Positions 33,038-42,992 of a stretch of 52,012 nucleotides of DNA are shown here, one piece after another. The notes beneath the pieces are model-generated. The model had not been told where the DNA came from, ran no database searches, and saw only the letters and a list, made by a program, of their open reading frames with translations. The DNA comes from an uncultured Eubacteriales bacterium (lineage in GTDB: Bacteria; Bacillota; Clostridia; Christensenellales; Aristaeellaceae). Within the stretch, counting starts at the first letter, position 1, and every line of letters starts with the position of its first letter. The DNA lies in the NCBI GenBank assembly GCA_902764875.1, contig CACWXP010000023.1, positions 1 through 52,012 on the forward strand. Direction: 5' to 3'. Made by a program: the position numbers and the translations under genes.

Positions 33038-35914
33038 ATGGCAAAGGTGACTTTGAAGGACGCCACCAAGGGACTGGTGGAAGAATCTTCCGGAATTCTG
33101 GAAAAGGCGACGGGGGTTCGCAAAGAAGCGGACGCTCTGTTTAACACGCTGCGGCAGATGGACCAGGAGTACAGCCGCCAGAAGGAAGAGGAAGCCCTGC
33201 GCAGAAAGCAGCAGGAACAGCTGAAAATGCAGTCTTCCCATGCCAAGGCATTTACCATGCTGGACGATGACGAGAAGCAAATGATGGCGGAGGCTGCAGC
33301 GCAGGAAAAGGCTGCAGCGCAGGCTCCTGCCGCGGAAGCTTCCGAAAAAGCGAAAAGCGAAGAAGACAAGGGCGCAAAAGAGGTCGAGAAGGCAGAAGCA
33401 GCCGAAAAGCCTGAAAAGTCCGGAAAGACGGAAAAGGCTGAAAAAGGCGAAAAGCCCGAAAAGACGGAAAAGGCTGAAAAAGGCGAAAAGCCCGAAAAGA
33501 CTGCGGAGCCGGCAAAGCCCATGCAGACCGTGTTCGAACCCGAACAGGAGAAACCCGCCAAGCCGGCGGCACCGAAAAAGCCGGCGATTGGCCAGATCAT
33601 CAGCCGTCCCGGGGACGCGCCCCGCCCCGGTGTGCCGCGCACCGCGGCGCAGCAGGGACCGTACGGCCGTCCGGTCGGCGGCGCGGCGGTCAACTTCAAC
33701 CGTCAGGGCGGCGGGCAGGGCCCCTACGGCCGTCCGGCGGGACAGGGCCCCTATGGCCGTCCGGCAGGCGGACAGCAGGGACCGTACGGCCGTCCGGCAG
33801 GACAGGGCCCCTATGGCCGTCCGGCGGGCGGTCAGCAGGGCCAATACGGCCGTCCGGCAGGCGGGCAGCAGGGACAATACGGCCGTCCGGCGGGCGGTGC
33901 GCAAGGCGGAAACCGCGGCGGAGCCGGCGGACGCAGACAGGCGCCGGAGCTCGCCGTTCCGATGGAAAAAGAACGCGTTTCCAACTACGACCCGAACAAG
34001 AAGAACTACATCCGGCAGCACGATCCGGAGCACGTGAGCCGGAACCGGAAACAGGCCAGCAAGAACACATTCAACGGCTATGACGACGAGGTGATCCGCG
34101 GCGGCAAGCGGGCCCGGAGCAAGAAGCCCAGCGCCCAGCAGATGATGGCACCGATCAAGATCGAGACCGCCTACATGGCCGGCGACACGATCACCGTGCG
34201 CGACCTGACCGAAAAGATCGGCAAGCCCGCCGGCGAGATCATCAAGAAGCTGTTCATGCTCGGCAACATGGCCACGATCAACAGCGAAATCGACTTTGAC
34301 ACGGCGCAGCTGGTGTGCTCTGACTTCGACATCACGCTGGAGCGGAAGCAGGTGCAGACCGCAGAAGCGGCCCTGGTCGCGGAAGACTTCGACGACGCCG
34401 AGGAAAATCTGGAAGAACGTCCGCCGGTCGTGACCATCATGGGCCACGTCGACCACGGCAAGACGAGTCTGCTGGACTACATCCGCAAAAGCCGCGTGAC
34501 CGCGGGCGAAGCCGGCGGTATCACACAGCATATCGGCGCCTACACGGTGAACGTGGACGGACGTCAGATCACCTTCCTGGACACCCCCGGCCATGAGGCC
34601 TTCACGGCCATGCGCGCCCGCGGAACCCAGGCGACAGACATTGCCGTGCTGGTGGTGGCGGCGGACGACTCCGTGATGCCCCAGACCGTTGAATCCATCA
34701 ACCACGCGAAGGCGGCGGAAGTGCCGGTGATTGTGGCGATCAACAAGATGGACAAGCCGGACGCGAATCCGGAAAAGGTCAAGCAGGACCTGACCCAGTA
34801 CGGCCTGGTGTGCGAAGACTGGGGCGGCGAGACGATCTGTGTTCCGGTTTCCGCGAAGACCGGCGAAGGCGTGGACAACCTGCTGGAGATGATCCTGCTG
34901 CAGGCGGACATGCTGCAGCTGCAGGCGAACCCGAATCGGCTGGGCCGCGGCGTCATCATCGAGGCGAAGCTGGACAAGGCCCGGGGCCCGCTGGCCACGG
35001 TGCTGCTGCAGAACGGTACGCTGCACGTCGGCGACAACATCATCGCGGGCATGGCCTCCGGCCGTGTGCGCGCGCTGATCAACGACAAGGGCGAGCGCGT
35101 GACTTCCGCCGGACCTTCCATGCCGGTTGAAATCATGGGCTTTGACGACGTTCCCAGCGCCGGCGACGAAATGATCGCCGTGGGCGACGACCACCTGAGC
35201 CGTCAGGTTGCGGACGAACGCCGCGAAAAGCTGAAAGCCAGCCGCGAAGCCACCATGGCCAAGATGAGCATGGAAAACCTGTTTGCCTCCATCGAGGCCG
35301 GCAAGGTGACAACGCTGAATCTGATCATCAAGGCGGATGTGCAGGGCTCCGTGGAAGCGGTGAAGCAGGCCATGGAGAAGCTTTCGAACGACGAGGTGAA
35401 GATCCGCGTGCTGCACAGCGCGGCGGGCGCCATCACCAAGGACGACGTGAACCTTGCCTCCGCGTTCAACGCGATTATTATCGGCTTCAACATCCGGCCG
35501 GATGCTTCCGCCCGGGAAGCCGCGGAGAAACAGAAGGTCGATATCCGGCTCTATACGGTCATCTATAAGGCGATCGAGGACATGGAGCTGGCCATGAAGG
35601 GTCTGCTCGAGCCGGAATACCGCGAAGTGCTGCTGGGCCATGCCGAAGTGCGCAACGTGTTCAAGATCACGGGCGCGGGCATTATTGCCGGCTGCTATGT
35701 GACGGACGGCAAGGTGCAGCGCAACGCGAACGTGCGGCTGCTGCGGGATAACGTGGTCGTGCACGAAGGCAAGCTGAGCAGCCTGCGGCACCTGAAGGAC
35801 GACGTTAAGGAAATGGCAGCCGGATATGAATGCGGTATGAGCCTGGAAGGCCATAACGATATCAAGGAAGGCGACATCGTCGAGTGCTTTATTATGGAGG
35901 AAATACCGAGATAA
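33038..35914 (+). CDS. infB: Translation initiation factor IF-2
   Basis: 958 residues. The N-terminal 340 residues are low-complexity: a Lys/Glu/Pro/Ala stretch with [12 protein letters not shown] repeats (about 125-165) and then seven or eight [11 protein letters not shown]-type repeats (about 206-290). IF-2N follows ([19 protein letters not shown]), then the GTPase domain with [28 protein letters not shown] and SAKTGEGVD, and the C-terminal domains that bind initiator tRNA ([15 protein letters not shown] to the end). It positions fMet-tRNA on the ribosome. The GC-rich insertion is the only unusual part. A palindrome AAAAAATCATTTTTT separates it from ylxQ. Confidence 0.97.
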   Translation: MAKVTLKDATKGLVEESSGILEKATGVRKEADALFNTLRQMDQEYSRQKEEEALRRKQQEQLKMQSSHAKAFTMLDDDEKQMMAEAAAQEKAAAQAPAAEASEKAKSEEDKGAKEVEKAEAAEKPEKSGKTEKAEKGEKPEKTEKAEKGEKPEKTAEPAKPMQTVFEPEQEKPAKPAAPKKPAIGQIISRPGDAPRPGVPRTAAQQGPYGRPVGGAAVNFNRQGGGQGPYGRPAGQGPYGRPAGGQQGPYGRPAGQGPYGRPAGGQQGQYGRPAGGQQGQYGRPAGGAQGGNRGGAGGRRQAPELAVPMEKERVSNYDPNKKNYIRQHDPEHVSRNRKQASKNTFNGYDDEVIRGGKRARSKKPSAQQMMAPIKIETAYMAGDTITVRDLTEKIGKPAGEIIKKLFMLGNMATINSEIDFDTAQLVCSDFDITLERKQVQTAEAALVAEDFDDAEENLEERPPVVTIMGHVDHGKTSLLDYIRKSRVTAGEAGGITQHIGAYTVNVDGRQITFLDTPGHEAFTAMRARGTQATDIAVLVVAADDSVMPQTVESINHAKAAEVPVIVAINKMDKPDANPEKVKQDLTQYGLVCEDWGGETICVPVSAKTGEGVDNLLEMILLQADMLQLQANPNRLGRGVIIEAKLDKARGPLATVLLQNGTLHVGDNIIAGMASGRVRALINDKGERVTSAGPSMPVEIMGFDDVPSAGDEMIAVGDDHLSRQVADERREKLKASREATMAKMSMENLFASIEAGKVTTLNLIIKADVQGSVEAVKQAMEKLSNDEVKIRVLHSAAGAITKDDVNLASAFNAIIIGFNIRPDASAREAAEKQKVDIRLYTVIYKAIEDMELAMKGLLEPEYREVLLGHAEVRNVFKITGAGIIAGCYVTDGKVQRNANVRLLRDNVVVHEGKLSSLRHLKDDVKEMAAGYECGMSLEGHNDIKEGDIVECFIMEEIPR

Positions 35915-36003
35915 GGGAATGATTTCCCGATAACGCGGGCGCCGCCGGCGCAATAGGAAAAGAAGGAGCCCCTCCAAGGAAAAGGAGAAATCCCTGAGAA
36001 AAT

Positions 36004-36396
36004 ATGAGTTACCAGAGAATTGACAGGATCTCGGAGGAGGTCCGGCGGGAAGTGGATGCCATTATCCGGGAGGAACTGGGCGATCCACGGATCGGCGGGA
36101 CGTTCTCCATCACCCGGGCGGAAGTGACGGGAGACCTGCGGTATGCGAAGATTTACGTGAGCGTGCTGGAGGACGACAAGCGGGATGAATTGATGGATGC
36201 ACTGAAGTGCGCAAAGGGGTTCATCCGCCGCTCACTGGGAAAGCGGATGATTATCCGCTACAGCCCGGAGCTGATCTTTATCAGCGACAAGAATATTGAA
36301 TACGGCGTGCATATCGCCAAGGTGCTGGCGGACACGGTGAAACCGGCGGACAGCGCGGATAAAGGAGAACAGGATGGAAACGCCGAGGAACTTTGA
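36004..36396 (+). CDS. rbfA: Ribosome-binding factor A
   Basis: 130 residues with the usual KH-like fold: RIDRISEEVRREVDAIIREE, IGGTFSITRAEVTGDLRYAK, IYVSVLED and SLGKRMIIRYSPEL. It binds the 5' region of 16S RNA during 30S maturation. The 3' end overlaps the following DHH gene by 23 bases. The ribosome site is weak; AAGGAG lies about 15 bases upstream. Confidence 0.95.
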   Translation: MSYQRIDRISEEVRREVDAIIREELGDPRIGGTFSITRAEVTGDLRYAKIYVSVLEDDKRDELMDALKCAKGFIRRSLGKRMIIRYSPELIFISDKNIEYGVHIAKVLADTVKPADSADKGEQDGNAEEL

Positions 36397-37342
36397 GGCG
36401 ATTGCCCGGTGCATCCGGGAGGCACAGACCGTTGCGGTGGTGAGTCACGTGAACCCGGACGGGGATACCCTCGGCAGCGCGGCGGCTATGCGGCTGATTC
36501 TGCAGGCCATGGGCAAGGAAGTGACGCTGTTCTGCGACGAGAAGGTTCCGGACATCCTGTATTTCATGCCGGGACACGACCTGTTTCATGTACCCACGGG
36601 CCATGAAGGCCCCTTTGACCTGATGCTGGCAGTGGACGTGAGCGACAGTGCGCGCATGGGAACCTGTGCCGCCCTGATGGATAGAAGCGCGAAAACGGCG
36701 CAGATGGATCACCATCCAACAAATCCCGGATTCGCGGACGTGAACCTGGTGGACGGCGAAGCTTCGGCCAACTGTATGATCATCCGGGAACTGATGAAGG
36801 TGCTGGACGTACCGTTGACGCAGGATATTGCCATCTGCCTTTATGTCGGTATCAGTACGGATACCGGTAATTTTTCCTTCGGCTGTACGAACGCCGAAAC
36901 GTTCCGGGTGATGGCGGAGCTGATGGAATGCGATCTGCCCCTGGCGCGGCTGAACCGGGCACTGTTCCGGGTGAAGCCCCGGGAACAGGTGAAACTTCTC
37001 GGGAAAGCGTTGGAAAGCATGACCTTCGGCGGAAACGGAAAGATCGCCGTGATGAAGCTGACGCTGGCGGACTTTGCTGCCTGCGGCGCGCTGAGCGAGC
37101 ACGCGGACACGATCGTGAACTACGCGCTGGACACCAAGCATACGGACATGGCCCTGCTGGCCCGGGAAACAGATAAGGGACAGATCAAATTCAGCCTGCG
37201 TGCGCGTGCACCTTACACGGTGGATAACATCGCAAGCCTTTTCGGAGGCGGCGGACATCCGCAGGCTTCCGGTATTACCATGGACGGAACACTGGACGAA
37301 TGCGTCGAAAAAGTGCTGACAGCCATGAGCGAAACGGTTTGA
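36374..37342 (+). CDS. nrnA: DHH/DHHA1 phosphoesterase (NrnA-like)
   Basis: 322 residues. DHH motifs: VSHVNPDGDTLGSAAAM, AVDVSD, MDHHPTN and GISTDTGNF; the DHHA1 part ends in LFGGGGHPQASGITMDG. NrnA-like enzymes break down very short RNAs (nanoRNA) and pAp, and some also act on pGpG, the breakdown product of c-di-GMP. In this place in the operon the call is standard. AAGGAGAACAGG precedes ATG within the rbfA frame. Confidence 0.93.
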   Translation: METPRNFEAIARCIREAQTVAVVSHVNPDGDTLGSAAAMRLILQAMGKEVTLFCDEKVPDILYFMPGHDLFHVPTGHEGPFDLMLAVDVSDSARMGTCAALMDRSAKTAQMDHHPTNPGFADVNLVDGEASANCMIIRELMKVLDVPLTQDIAICLYVGISTDTGNFSFGCTNAETFRVMAELMECDLPLARLNRALFRVKPREQVKLLGKALESMTFGGNGKIAVMKLTLADFAACGALSEHADTIVNYALDTKHTDMALLARETDKGQIKFSLRARAPYTVDNIASLFGGGGHPQASGITMDGTLDECVEKVLTAMSETV

Positions 37343-37403
37343 GAGGATTCAGGGTTCAGGGCTTGAGTTTTAGCCAGAATGCATGATTCAGGAATTTGAT
37401 TTT

Positions 37404-38282
37404 ATGAATGGATTTTTCAATATCGGAAAACCGGCAAGGATGTCGAGCGCGGCAGTCGTTGCCGTGATGCGGCGTCTGACGGGGGAAAAGCGCACAGGCC
37501 ACGCAGGCACGCTGGATCCGGAGGCCGCGGGAGTACTCCCCATCATGACGGGGAAAGCCACGCGGCTTTTCGATTATCTGGTGGATAAGGAAAAGGAGTA
37601 TGAGGCTGTATGCGCCTTCGGGATCGCTACGGACACCCAGGATGCGACGGGCACGGCGGTGGAGACCGGAACGAATTATCCGGATCTTGATACCGTAAAG
37701 GAAAAGGCCCGGGAACTGACAGGAGAGGTTCGGCAGCGGCCGAGCATGTACAGCGCGATCAAGGTTGGCGGGAAACCCCTTTACGCCCGGGCCCGGAAGG
37801 GGGAAACCGTTGAGGTTCCGGAGCGGACGGTGATCATCCACAGCATTGAGGTGCTCGGCGAAGAGGAAGACCATGGGGTACGGTTGCGGGTGAAATGCGG
37901 TAAGGGCACCTATATCCGTACGCTTTGCGACGACCTCGGAAAAAAATGCGGCTGCCCCGCGCACATGCGGAGCCTGCTGCGCACACGGAGCGGAGCCTTC
38001 AGTCTGGAGACTGCTCTTTCGCTGGACGAGGCACGGGCGTTGGCAGCGGAGGGAAAACTGACAGAACGGATGATGGCGCCGGATGCGCCGCTGCAGCATC
38101 TGCGGGCGGTGGAAATCCCGGACCGGTGGAAAAAACAGGCAAACGCCGGAGGGAAGATTCCGGCGAAAGACCTTGCGGAGGACGTGCCGGAGGAGGAAAA
38201 CCTGCGGGCCTATCTGGACGGGCAGTTTCAGGGTATTCTGCACAGGAACGGAGAGATGCTGGTCTGGAAGATGCATTATTAA
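37404..38282 (+). CDS. truB: tRNA pseudouridine-55 synthase
   Basis: 292 residues from ATG 37404 (MNGFFNIGKPARMSSAAVVA). The catalytic motif RTGHAGTLDPEAAGVLP contains the nucleophilic Asp; KEYEAVCAFG, RQRPSMYSAIKVGGKPLYAR and CGKGTYIRTLCDDLG complete the family pattern. It converts U55 to pseudouridine in tRNAs. An earlier in-frame ATG at 37383 adds seven residues, but family proteins begin MxGFxNxxKP, which favours 37404. A repeat-like spacer of 40 bases stands before it. Confidence 0.95.
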   Translation: MNGFFNIGKPARMSSAAVVAVMRRLTGEKRTGHAGTLDPEAAGVLPIMTGKATRLFDYLVDKEKEYEAVCAFGIATDTQDATGTAVETGTNYPDLDTVKEKARELTGEVRQRPSMYSAIKVGGKPLYARARKGETVEVPERTVIIHSIEVLGEEEDHGVRLRVKCGKGTYIRTLCDDLGKKCGCPAHMRSLLRTRSGAFSLETALSLDEARALAAEGKLTERMMAPDAPLQHLRAVEIPDRWKKQANAGGKIPAKDLAEDVPEEENLRAYLDGQFQGILHRNGEMLVWKMHY

Positions 38283-38336
38283 GGGTTCAGTTTTTCGAAT
38301 ACAGGATTTTGAGTTAAGGGTAATTGGATCAGAACG

Positions 38337-38909
38337 ATGAGAGTTATTTTGGATCAGGGACCGGGCGGGGCACGGGTGCTGGCTTTGGGAACGTTTGACG
38401 GCGTTCACCTGGGGCATCAGGCTTTGCTGAAAGCCGGGAAGGAATATGCCAGGACACACGGCATTCAGCTGCGGGTCTGCTCGTTTGACCGGCATCCGCT
38501 GGAAGTGCTGCGGCCGGAAATGGCGCCTGCGCAGCTGACAACGGCGGCGGAAAAGGAAAGACTGATGGCTTCCTTCGGCGTGGATGAACTGCAGCTGCTG
38601 CACTTTACGCGGGAAATGGCAGATATGCCACCGGAAGATTTTCTGAAAATGCTGCGGGAAAGCGTGGATCTGAAGGCAGTGGTCGCCGGATGGAACTACA
38701 CCTTCGGCAAGGGCGGAAAGGGCAACGCGGACATGCTGCGGCAGGACGGCGCGAAACGGGGATACGACGTGATCATCGTTCCGCCGGTGAAGACGGCGGA
38801 AGGTGAAGTGATCTCCTCCACGCTGATCCGGGAAAACCTGAAGCAGGGGCACATTGCGGAAGCGGAGAAACTGACGGGACACCCGCTGGAAAGAAATGCA
38901 GCCGGATGA
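38337..38909 (+). CDS. ribF: FAD synthetase, adenylyltransferase domain only
   Basis: 190 residues. VLALGTFDGVHLGHQALLK (nucleotide-binding), SFDRHPLEVL, VVAGWNYTFGKGGKGN and ISSTLIRENL define the FMN adenylyltransferase domain of RibF. Usual RibF proteins are about 310 residues with a C-terminal riboflavin kinase domain; here the frame ends at LTGHPLERNAAG and none of the three downstream frames encodes a kinase. It can therefore only turn FMN to FAD, and a separate flavokinase must exist elsewhere if the cell needs one. Last gene of the operon. Confidence 0.9.
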   Translation: MRVILDQGPGGARVLALGTFDGVHLGHQALLKAGKEYARTHGIQLRVCSFDRHPLEVLRPEMAPAQLTTAAEKERLMASFGVDELQLLHFTREMADMPPEDFLKMLRESVDLKAVVAGWNYTFGKGGKGNADMLRQDGAKRGYDVIIVPPVKTAEGEVISSTLIRENLKQGHIAEAEKLTGHPLERNAAG

Positions 38910-39019
38910 CGCAACGACGCTTCAGAACGGACGGAGCAATTGCCGGAGAAAGACGGGCAGATTGCGGGAAGAACGGTCCGGATTACCCGGACATGGCATG
39001 AATGGTCAGAAATCAACCA

Positions 39020-39076
39020 TTCCGCAGCCTTGCACGGGCAAGGCGTGAAATGGTATAATAAAAAAAGCTGCGGAAT
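39020..39076 (+). promoter_or_regulatory. glgP promoter framed by an inverted repeat
   Basis: TTGCAC (39030-39035), 18-base spacer, TATAAT (39054-39059). ATTCCGCAGC (39019-39028) before and GCTGCGGAAT (39067-39076) after are exact reverse complements, and the right arm itself is part of the palindrome GCGGAATTCCGC. This suggests a regulator contacting both sides. Confidence 0.7.
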
Positions 39077-39111
39077 TCCGCGGGAGGGAACCGAATTTGA
39101 GGAGGAAAGAT

Positions 39112-41628
39112 ATGCCAGCGACCAAATTCGACAAAGAATCCATCAAGGAAACAATCGTAGGGAAAGTTCAGCGTTATAACGGACTGCCGATCGAGGAAGC
39201 TTCCAAGGCGCAGATTTACCGCGCGGTGGCCTCCACGGTCCGCGACCAGATTATGCAGAAGATGATAGCCAGCCGCGAAGCCTGGAAGAAACAGAAGGGC
39301 AAGAGCCTGTACTATCTGAGCGTTGAATTTCTGATGGGGCGCAGCATGTACTGCAATATGCTGAACCTTCTGAGCACGAAGGAATATACCGAAGCCCTGG
39401 CGGAACTGGGCATTGATATCCAGGATATCCTGAAGGAAGAGCCGGAACCCGGTCTGGGCAACGGCGGTCTCGGCCGCCTGGCTGCCTGCTTCCTGGACAG
39501 CCTGAGCAGCCTGGATCTGCCGGCCATGGGTTGCACGATCCGCTATGAATACGGCCTGTTCCGCCAGAAAATCGTGGACGGACAGCAGGTGGAGCTGCCG
39601 GACAACTGGCTGGACAACGGCAACATCTGGGAAACAGCCGTGATGGAAGACGCCTGCGAGGTACACTTCGGCGGCTATGTGGAAGAGCTTGAAGTGAACG
39701 GCGTGAAGCGCTACATTCCGCGGGACTATTATACCGTGGAAGCGGTGCCTTACGACATGCCGGTGGCCGGATACGACGCGACCATCGTGAACCCGCTGCG
39801 GATGTGGTCCGCCCGGAGCCCCAAGCGGCTGGACCTGGGCACTTTCGGCGAAGGCCGCTTTGCGCAGGCCTCCGAAGAGATCGAACTGGCGGAAGCCATC
39901 AGCAAGGTGCTGTATCCGGAAGACCGGCACTATGAAGGCAAGATGCTGCGGCTGAAGCAGCACTACTTCTTCACCAGCGCCTCCCTGCAGTTCATCCTGA
40001 AGGACTACAAGAAGCGTTTCGGCAAGGACATGAGCAAGCTGCCGGACCACGTGGTGATCCACATCAACGACACCCATCCCGGCATGGCGATTCCGGAACT
40101 GATGCGCCTGCTGATCGACGAGGAAGGCCTGGGCTGGGACGAAGCCAGCGCCATCGTCCAAAAAACCATCGCTTACACCAACCACACGATCATGCAGGAA
40201 GCGCTGGAAAGATGGCCGGTGAACATGGTGCAGCAGCTGCTGCCCCGGTGCTACCAGATCATCTGCGAGATAAACCGGCGGCTGTGCGAACGGCTGTGGA
40301 ACTTCTTCCCGGGCGACTGGGACCGGATTTCCCGGATGGCGATCGTCAGCTATGACCAGGTGCATATGGCGAATATGTGCGTAGCGATGAGCTATTCCGT
40401 CAACGGCGTGAGCAAGCTGCACGGTGAGATCCTGAAGGCCGACACCTTCCACGACTACAACCTGGTGATGCCTGAAAAATTCTGCGCCATCACCAATGGC
40501 ATTACCCACCGCCGCTGGCTGATGAGCTGTAATCCGGAACTGACGGACCTGATCTGCGAATCCATCGGGACGGACTGGATCAAGGATCCGGAGCGGCTGA
40601 GCGAACTGCGCCCCTTTGCGAATGACGCGGCTTTCCGCGAAAAGTTCGCGAAGATCAAATATCACAACAAGGAACGCCTGGCGGCGATGCTGAAAGAACG
40701 CCAGGGCGCCATCGTGGATCCTTCCTTCATGTTCGACGTGCAGGCCAAACGGCTGCATGAATACAAGCGGCAGATGCTGAACGCGCTGCACATCCTGGTG
40801 CTGTATAACCGGATCGTGAACGACGAAAACTTCACGATGCAGCCGCGGGTCTTCATCTTCGGCGCGAAAGCCAGCCCCGGATATTACCGGGCGAAGCAGA
40901 TCATTCGCATGATCTGCGCGCTGAGCGAACTGATTGCGAAACACCCGAGAGCCAGCAAGATGCTGCAGGTTGTGTTCCTGGAAAATTACGATGTGAGCAG
41001 CGCGGAAGTGCTGATTCCGGCAGCCGAAGTTTCCGAACAGCTGTCCACGGCCAGCAAGGAAGCCAGCGGTACGGGCAACATGAAGTTCATGATGAACGGC
41101 GCGGTGACCATCGGCACGATGGACGGCGCAAACGTGGAGATCAGCGAGCAGGTCGGGATGGACAATATCTACATCTTCGGCATGCGGAGCGACACCGTGC
41201 GGGATATGTACCGCGAGCACACCTACAATCCCATGAGCATCTTTGAGACGAACCAGGAGATCCGCGCGGCCATGACCGAGATGATCGACGGAACGCTGAT
41301 GCCCGGGAACCCGGCGGCGCTGCAGGATCTGTACCACAGCCTGCTGATGGGCTCCTTCGGCAACTTCGGAGATTACTACTTCGTGCTGAAGGATTTCGGC
41401 AGCTACTCCATGGCGCAGCGCAGGCTGATTGCGGACTACGCGAACCGGGACAAGTGGCTGAAGATGGCCGTGACCAACACGGCGATGAGCGGAATCTTCT
41501 CCTCCGACCGGACGATCCGGGAATACAACGAGAAGATCTGGCACCTGGAACCGATCAGCAAAAAAGCGCCGGTTCAGGAGACGGCACCGGCTGCGGCCGC
41601 GGCTCCGGCACAGAAAAAGAAGAAATAA
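39112..41628 (+). CDS. glgP: Glycogen/maltodextrin phosphorylase
   Basis: 838 residues. GT35 family landmarks: LYYLSVEFLMGRSMYCNML, PGLGNGGLGRLAACFLDS, IHINDTHPGMAIPELMRLL, FDVQAKRLHEYKRQ and the pyridoxal phosphate lysine in EASGTGNMKFMMNGA (near residue 658). It releases glucose 1-phosphate from alpha-1,4-glucan ends. The C-terminal Ala/Pro/Lys-rich tail (QETAPAAAAAPAQKKKK) is extra. ATG 39112 follows GAGGAGGAAAGAT; an upstream TTG at 39097 lies inside that site. It has its own promoter. Counterpart of glgB at 22915. Confidence 0.97.
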   Translation: MPATKFDKESIKETIVGKVQRYNGLPIEEASKAQIYRAVASTVRDQIMQKMIASREAWKKQKGKSLYYLSVEFLMGRSMYCNMLNLLSTKEYTEALAELGIDIQDILKEEPEPGLGNGGLGRLAACFLDSLSSLDLPAMGCTIRYEYGLFRQKIVDGQQVELPDNWLDNGNIWETAVMEDACEVHFGGYVEELEVNGVKRYIPRDYYTVEAVPYDMPVAGYDATIVNPLRMWSARSPKRLDLGTFGEGRFAQASEEIELAEAISKVLYPEDRHYEGKMLRLKQHYFFTSASLQFILKDYKKRFGKDMSKLPDHVVIHINDTHPGMAIPELMRLLIDEEGLGWDEASAIVQKTIAYTNHTIMQEALERWPVNMVQQLLPRCYQIICEINRRLCERLWNFFPGDWDRISRMAIVSYDQVHMANMCVAMSYSVNGVSKLHGEILKADTFHDYNLVMPEKFCAITNGITHRRWLMSCNPELTDLICESIGTDWIKDPERLSELRPFANDAAFREKFAKIKYHNKERLAAMLKERQGAIVDPSFMFDVQAKRLHEYKRQMLNALHILVLYNRIVNDENFTMQPRVFIFGAKASPGYYRAKQIIRMICALSELIAKHPRASKMLQVVFLENYDVSSAEVLIPAAEVSEQLSTASKEASGTGNMKFMMNGAVTIGTMDGANVEISEQVGMDNIYIFGMRSDTVRDMYREHTYNPMSIFETNQEIRAAMTEMIDGTLMPGNPAALQDLYHSLLMGSFGNFGDYYFVLKDFGSYSMAQRRLIADYANRDKWLKMAVTNTAMSGIFSSDRTIREYNEKIWHLEPISKKAPVQETAPAAAAAPAQKKKK

Positions 41629-41698
41629 ACAGCAAGCGGGAGATAAGAGTTTTTGCTTGACATAGAGCCAATAATAAGGACAGAATATTACAAAAATA

Positions 41699-41727
41699 TT
41701 GATTTTCTGCGATTCCTATGATAGTAT
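41699..41727 (+). promoter_or_regulatory. Promoter of the secreted protein at 41788
   Basis: TTGATT, 17-base spacer, TAGTAT. A second possible -35 (TTGACA, 41657-41662) lies further up with a poorer -10 (CAGAAT). Confidence 0.6.
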
Positions 41728-41787
41728 AAGATAACTATGATTCCTCCGCTGTCTGGCGGAGCATTCCTCTAAGGGGGTTATCCGAAG

Positions 41788-42894
41788 ATGAAGAAACTCG
41801 TATCTCTTCTGCTGGTACTTTGCCTTTCGATCGGCGTTGTATACGCTGCTCTGGCGGATGCCATGCCGGCCTTCACTGTTCAACCGGTAGACTCCACGAC
41901 CGACAAGTACGGCAACCTGTCGCTGACCTTCAAGGGAACGGACTTTGTTCCCAACGAAAGCAGCTGGCACTTTATCGATCCGGATACCGGCGGCGAATGG
42001 ACCGGCCCGCAGCTGCGCGAAGAAATGACCAAGAACCGCAAGGTCACCGAATTCACGCTGACCGCCTCCGACAAAAAGCAGTCGCTGTTTCTGACGCATG
42101 TGCCGAAGTTTATGCACGGCTGGGAAGTGTATGTGCTGCTGGTCAACGGGAACAACAAAGTAGAATCTCAGCATTTCCATATTTACTGGAACGGAATTGA
42201 CAAGAACCAGAAGTACACGGCGCCGACACCCACGCCCGCCGCGACCAAGGACACCAAGACAGGAAAAACCGACACAAAGACCGATAAGACCGGCACGGAC
42301 GGCAAGACGAACGCTGAAGTGAAGACGGATGCCGACGGAAATCCGTTGCCCGAAGAATCGGAAGAACCTGCCGGCCCGAAGATCATCACCGTTACGGCGG
42401 GCGACAAACTGTCGCTGTATCCCGCAGACTCCCGCGGAAACGCGATTGAGGAGAAGAAAGCTGCTTCTCTTACCTTCGAGAATTCCGGCAGCGTGATCGT
42501 GACCTCTGAAACGCCCGTGAAGTACTGGATGCTGAACGGGATGCGCGTTGAAACCGACACCGACACGCCCACCCGCCTGCTGCTGAAGAACATTACTTCC
42601 GACCTGACACTGGGCGCGAAGTTCCAGAAGGCTTCCAATGCGACCGCGGAAGAAGTCGATCCGGATTCTCCCTGCGAAGTGACCTGTACCGGCTGCACCT
42701 TTACCTATCACAAGGGCGGCCTGAAGTCCGTTTCTTCCGGGTCTGTTCCCGCCGGCGCCACGATCATCGTGTTCACCAGCGACGTAAAGGCGGCCCAGAA
42801 GGGATTCAGCATTAACGGCGAAGCTCCCGAATATCAGGGCAGCACTTCCTTCCGTCTGAAGATTGAAGACGACACCACGATCGAGATTAAGTAA
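41788..42894 (+). CDS. Secreted two-domain protein with a Thr/Lys/Asp linker
   Basis: 368 residues. Signal peptide MKKLVSLLLVLCLSIGVVYA is cut near ALADA. A beta-rich N-domain (about 27-150) containing SLTFKGTDFVPNESSWHF and WEVYVLLVNGNNK is followed by a low-complexity linker (KTGKTDTKTDKTGTDGK, about 155-180) and a second beta domain (about 195-368) with four cysteines nearby in CEVTCTGCTF. No catalytic motif. It looks like an exported surface or binding protein; function unknown. GGGGG stands upstream of the ATG. It has its own promoter and terminator. Confidence 0.75.
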   Translation: MKKLVSLLLVLCLSIGVVYAALADAMPAFTVQPVDSTTDKYGNLSLTFKGTDFVPNESSWHFIDPDTGGEWTGPQLREEMTKNRKVTEFTLTASDKKQSLFLTHVPKFMHGWEVYVLLVNGNNKVESQHFHIYWNGIDKNQKYTAPTPTPAATKDTKTGKTDTKTDKTGTDGKTNAEVKTDADGNPLPEESEEPAGPKIITVTAGDKLSLYPADSRGNAIEEKKAASLTFENSGSVIVTSETPVKYWMLNGMRVETDTDTPTRLLLKNITSDLTLGAKFQKASNATAEEVDPDSPCEVTCTGCTFTYHKGGLKSVSSGSVPAGATIIVFTSDVKAAQKGFSINGEAPEYQGSTSFRLKIEDDTTIEIK

Positions 42895-42917
42895 TCACGA
42901 AGAACAGGCATCATAAA

Positions 42918-42950
42918 GGAGCGGCAGAATGGTTCTGCCGCTCCTGCTTT
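42918..42950 (+). terminator. Terminator of the secreted protein gene
   Basis: GGAGCGGCAGAA (42918-42929) pairs exactly with TTCTGCCGCTCC (42933-42944) around three bases, followed by TGCTTT. Confidence 0.8.
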
Positions 42951-42992
42951 ACCCGAAGAGTATTCACTGCGGTACTCTTCTTTTTTGGGCTT

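Noticed and set aside
33720-33905. CRISPR array from regularly spaced repeats
   Set aside because: The repeats are in-frame codons for GPYGRP in IF-2 with no unique spacers.
32810-35977. 1055-residue leftward frame opposite infB
   Set aside because: Shadow frame; its repeated RTAVGAL-type text is the complement of the GPYGRP repeats.
39019-39076. Invertible promoter switch at glgP
   Set aside because: The inverted repeats are 10 bases and enclose only 38 bases, too short for known site-specific inversion, and no invertase gene is near.
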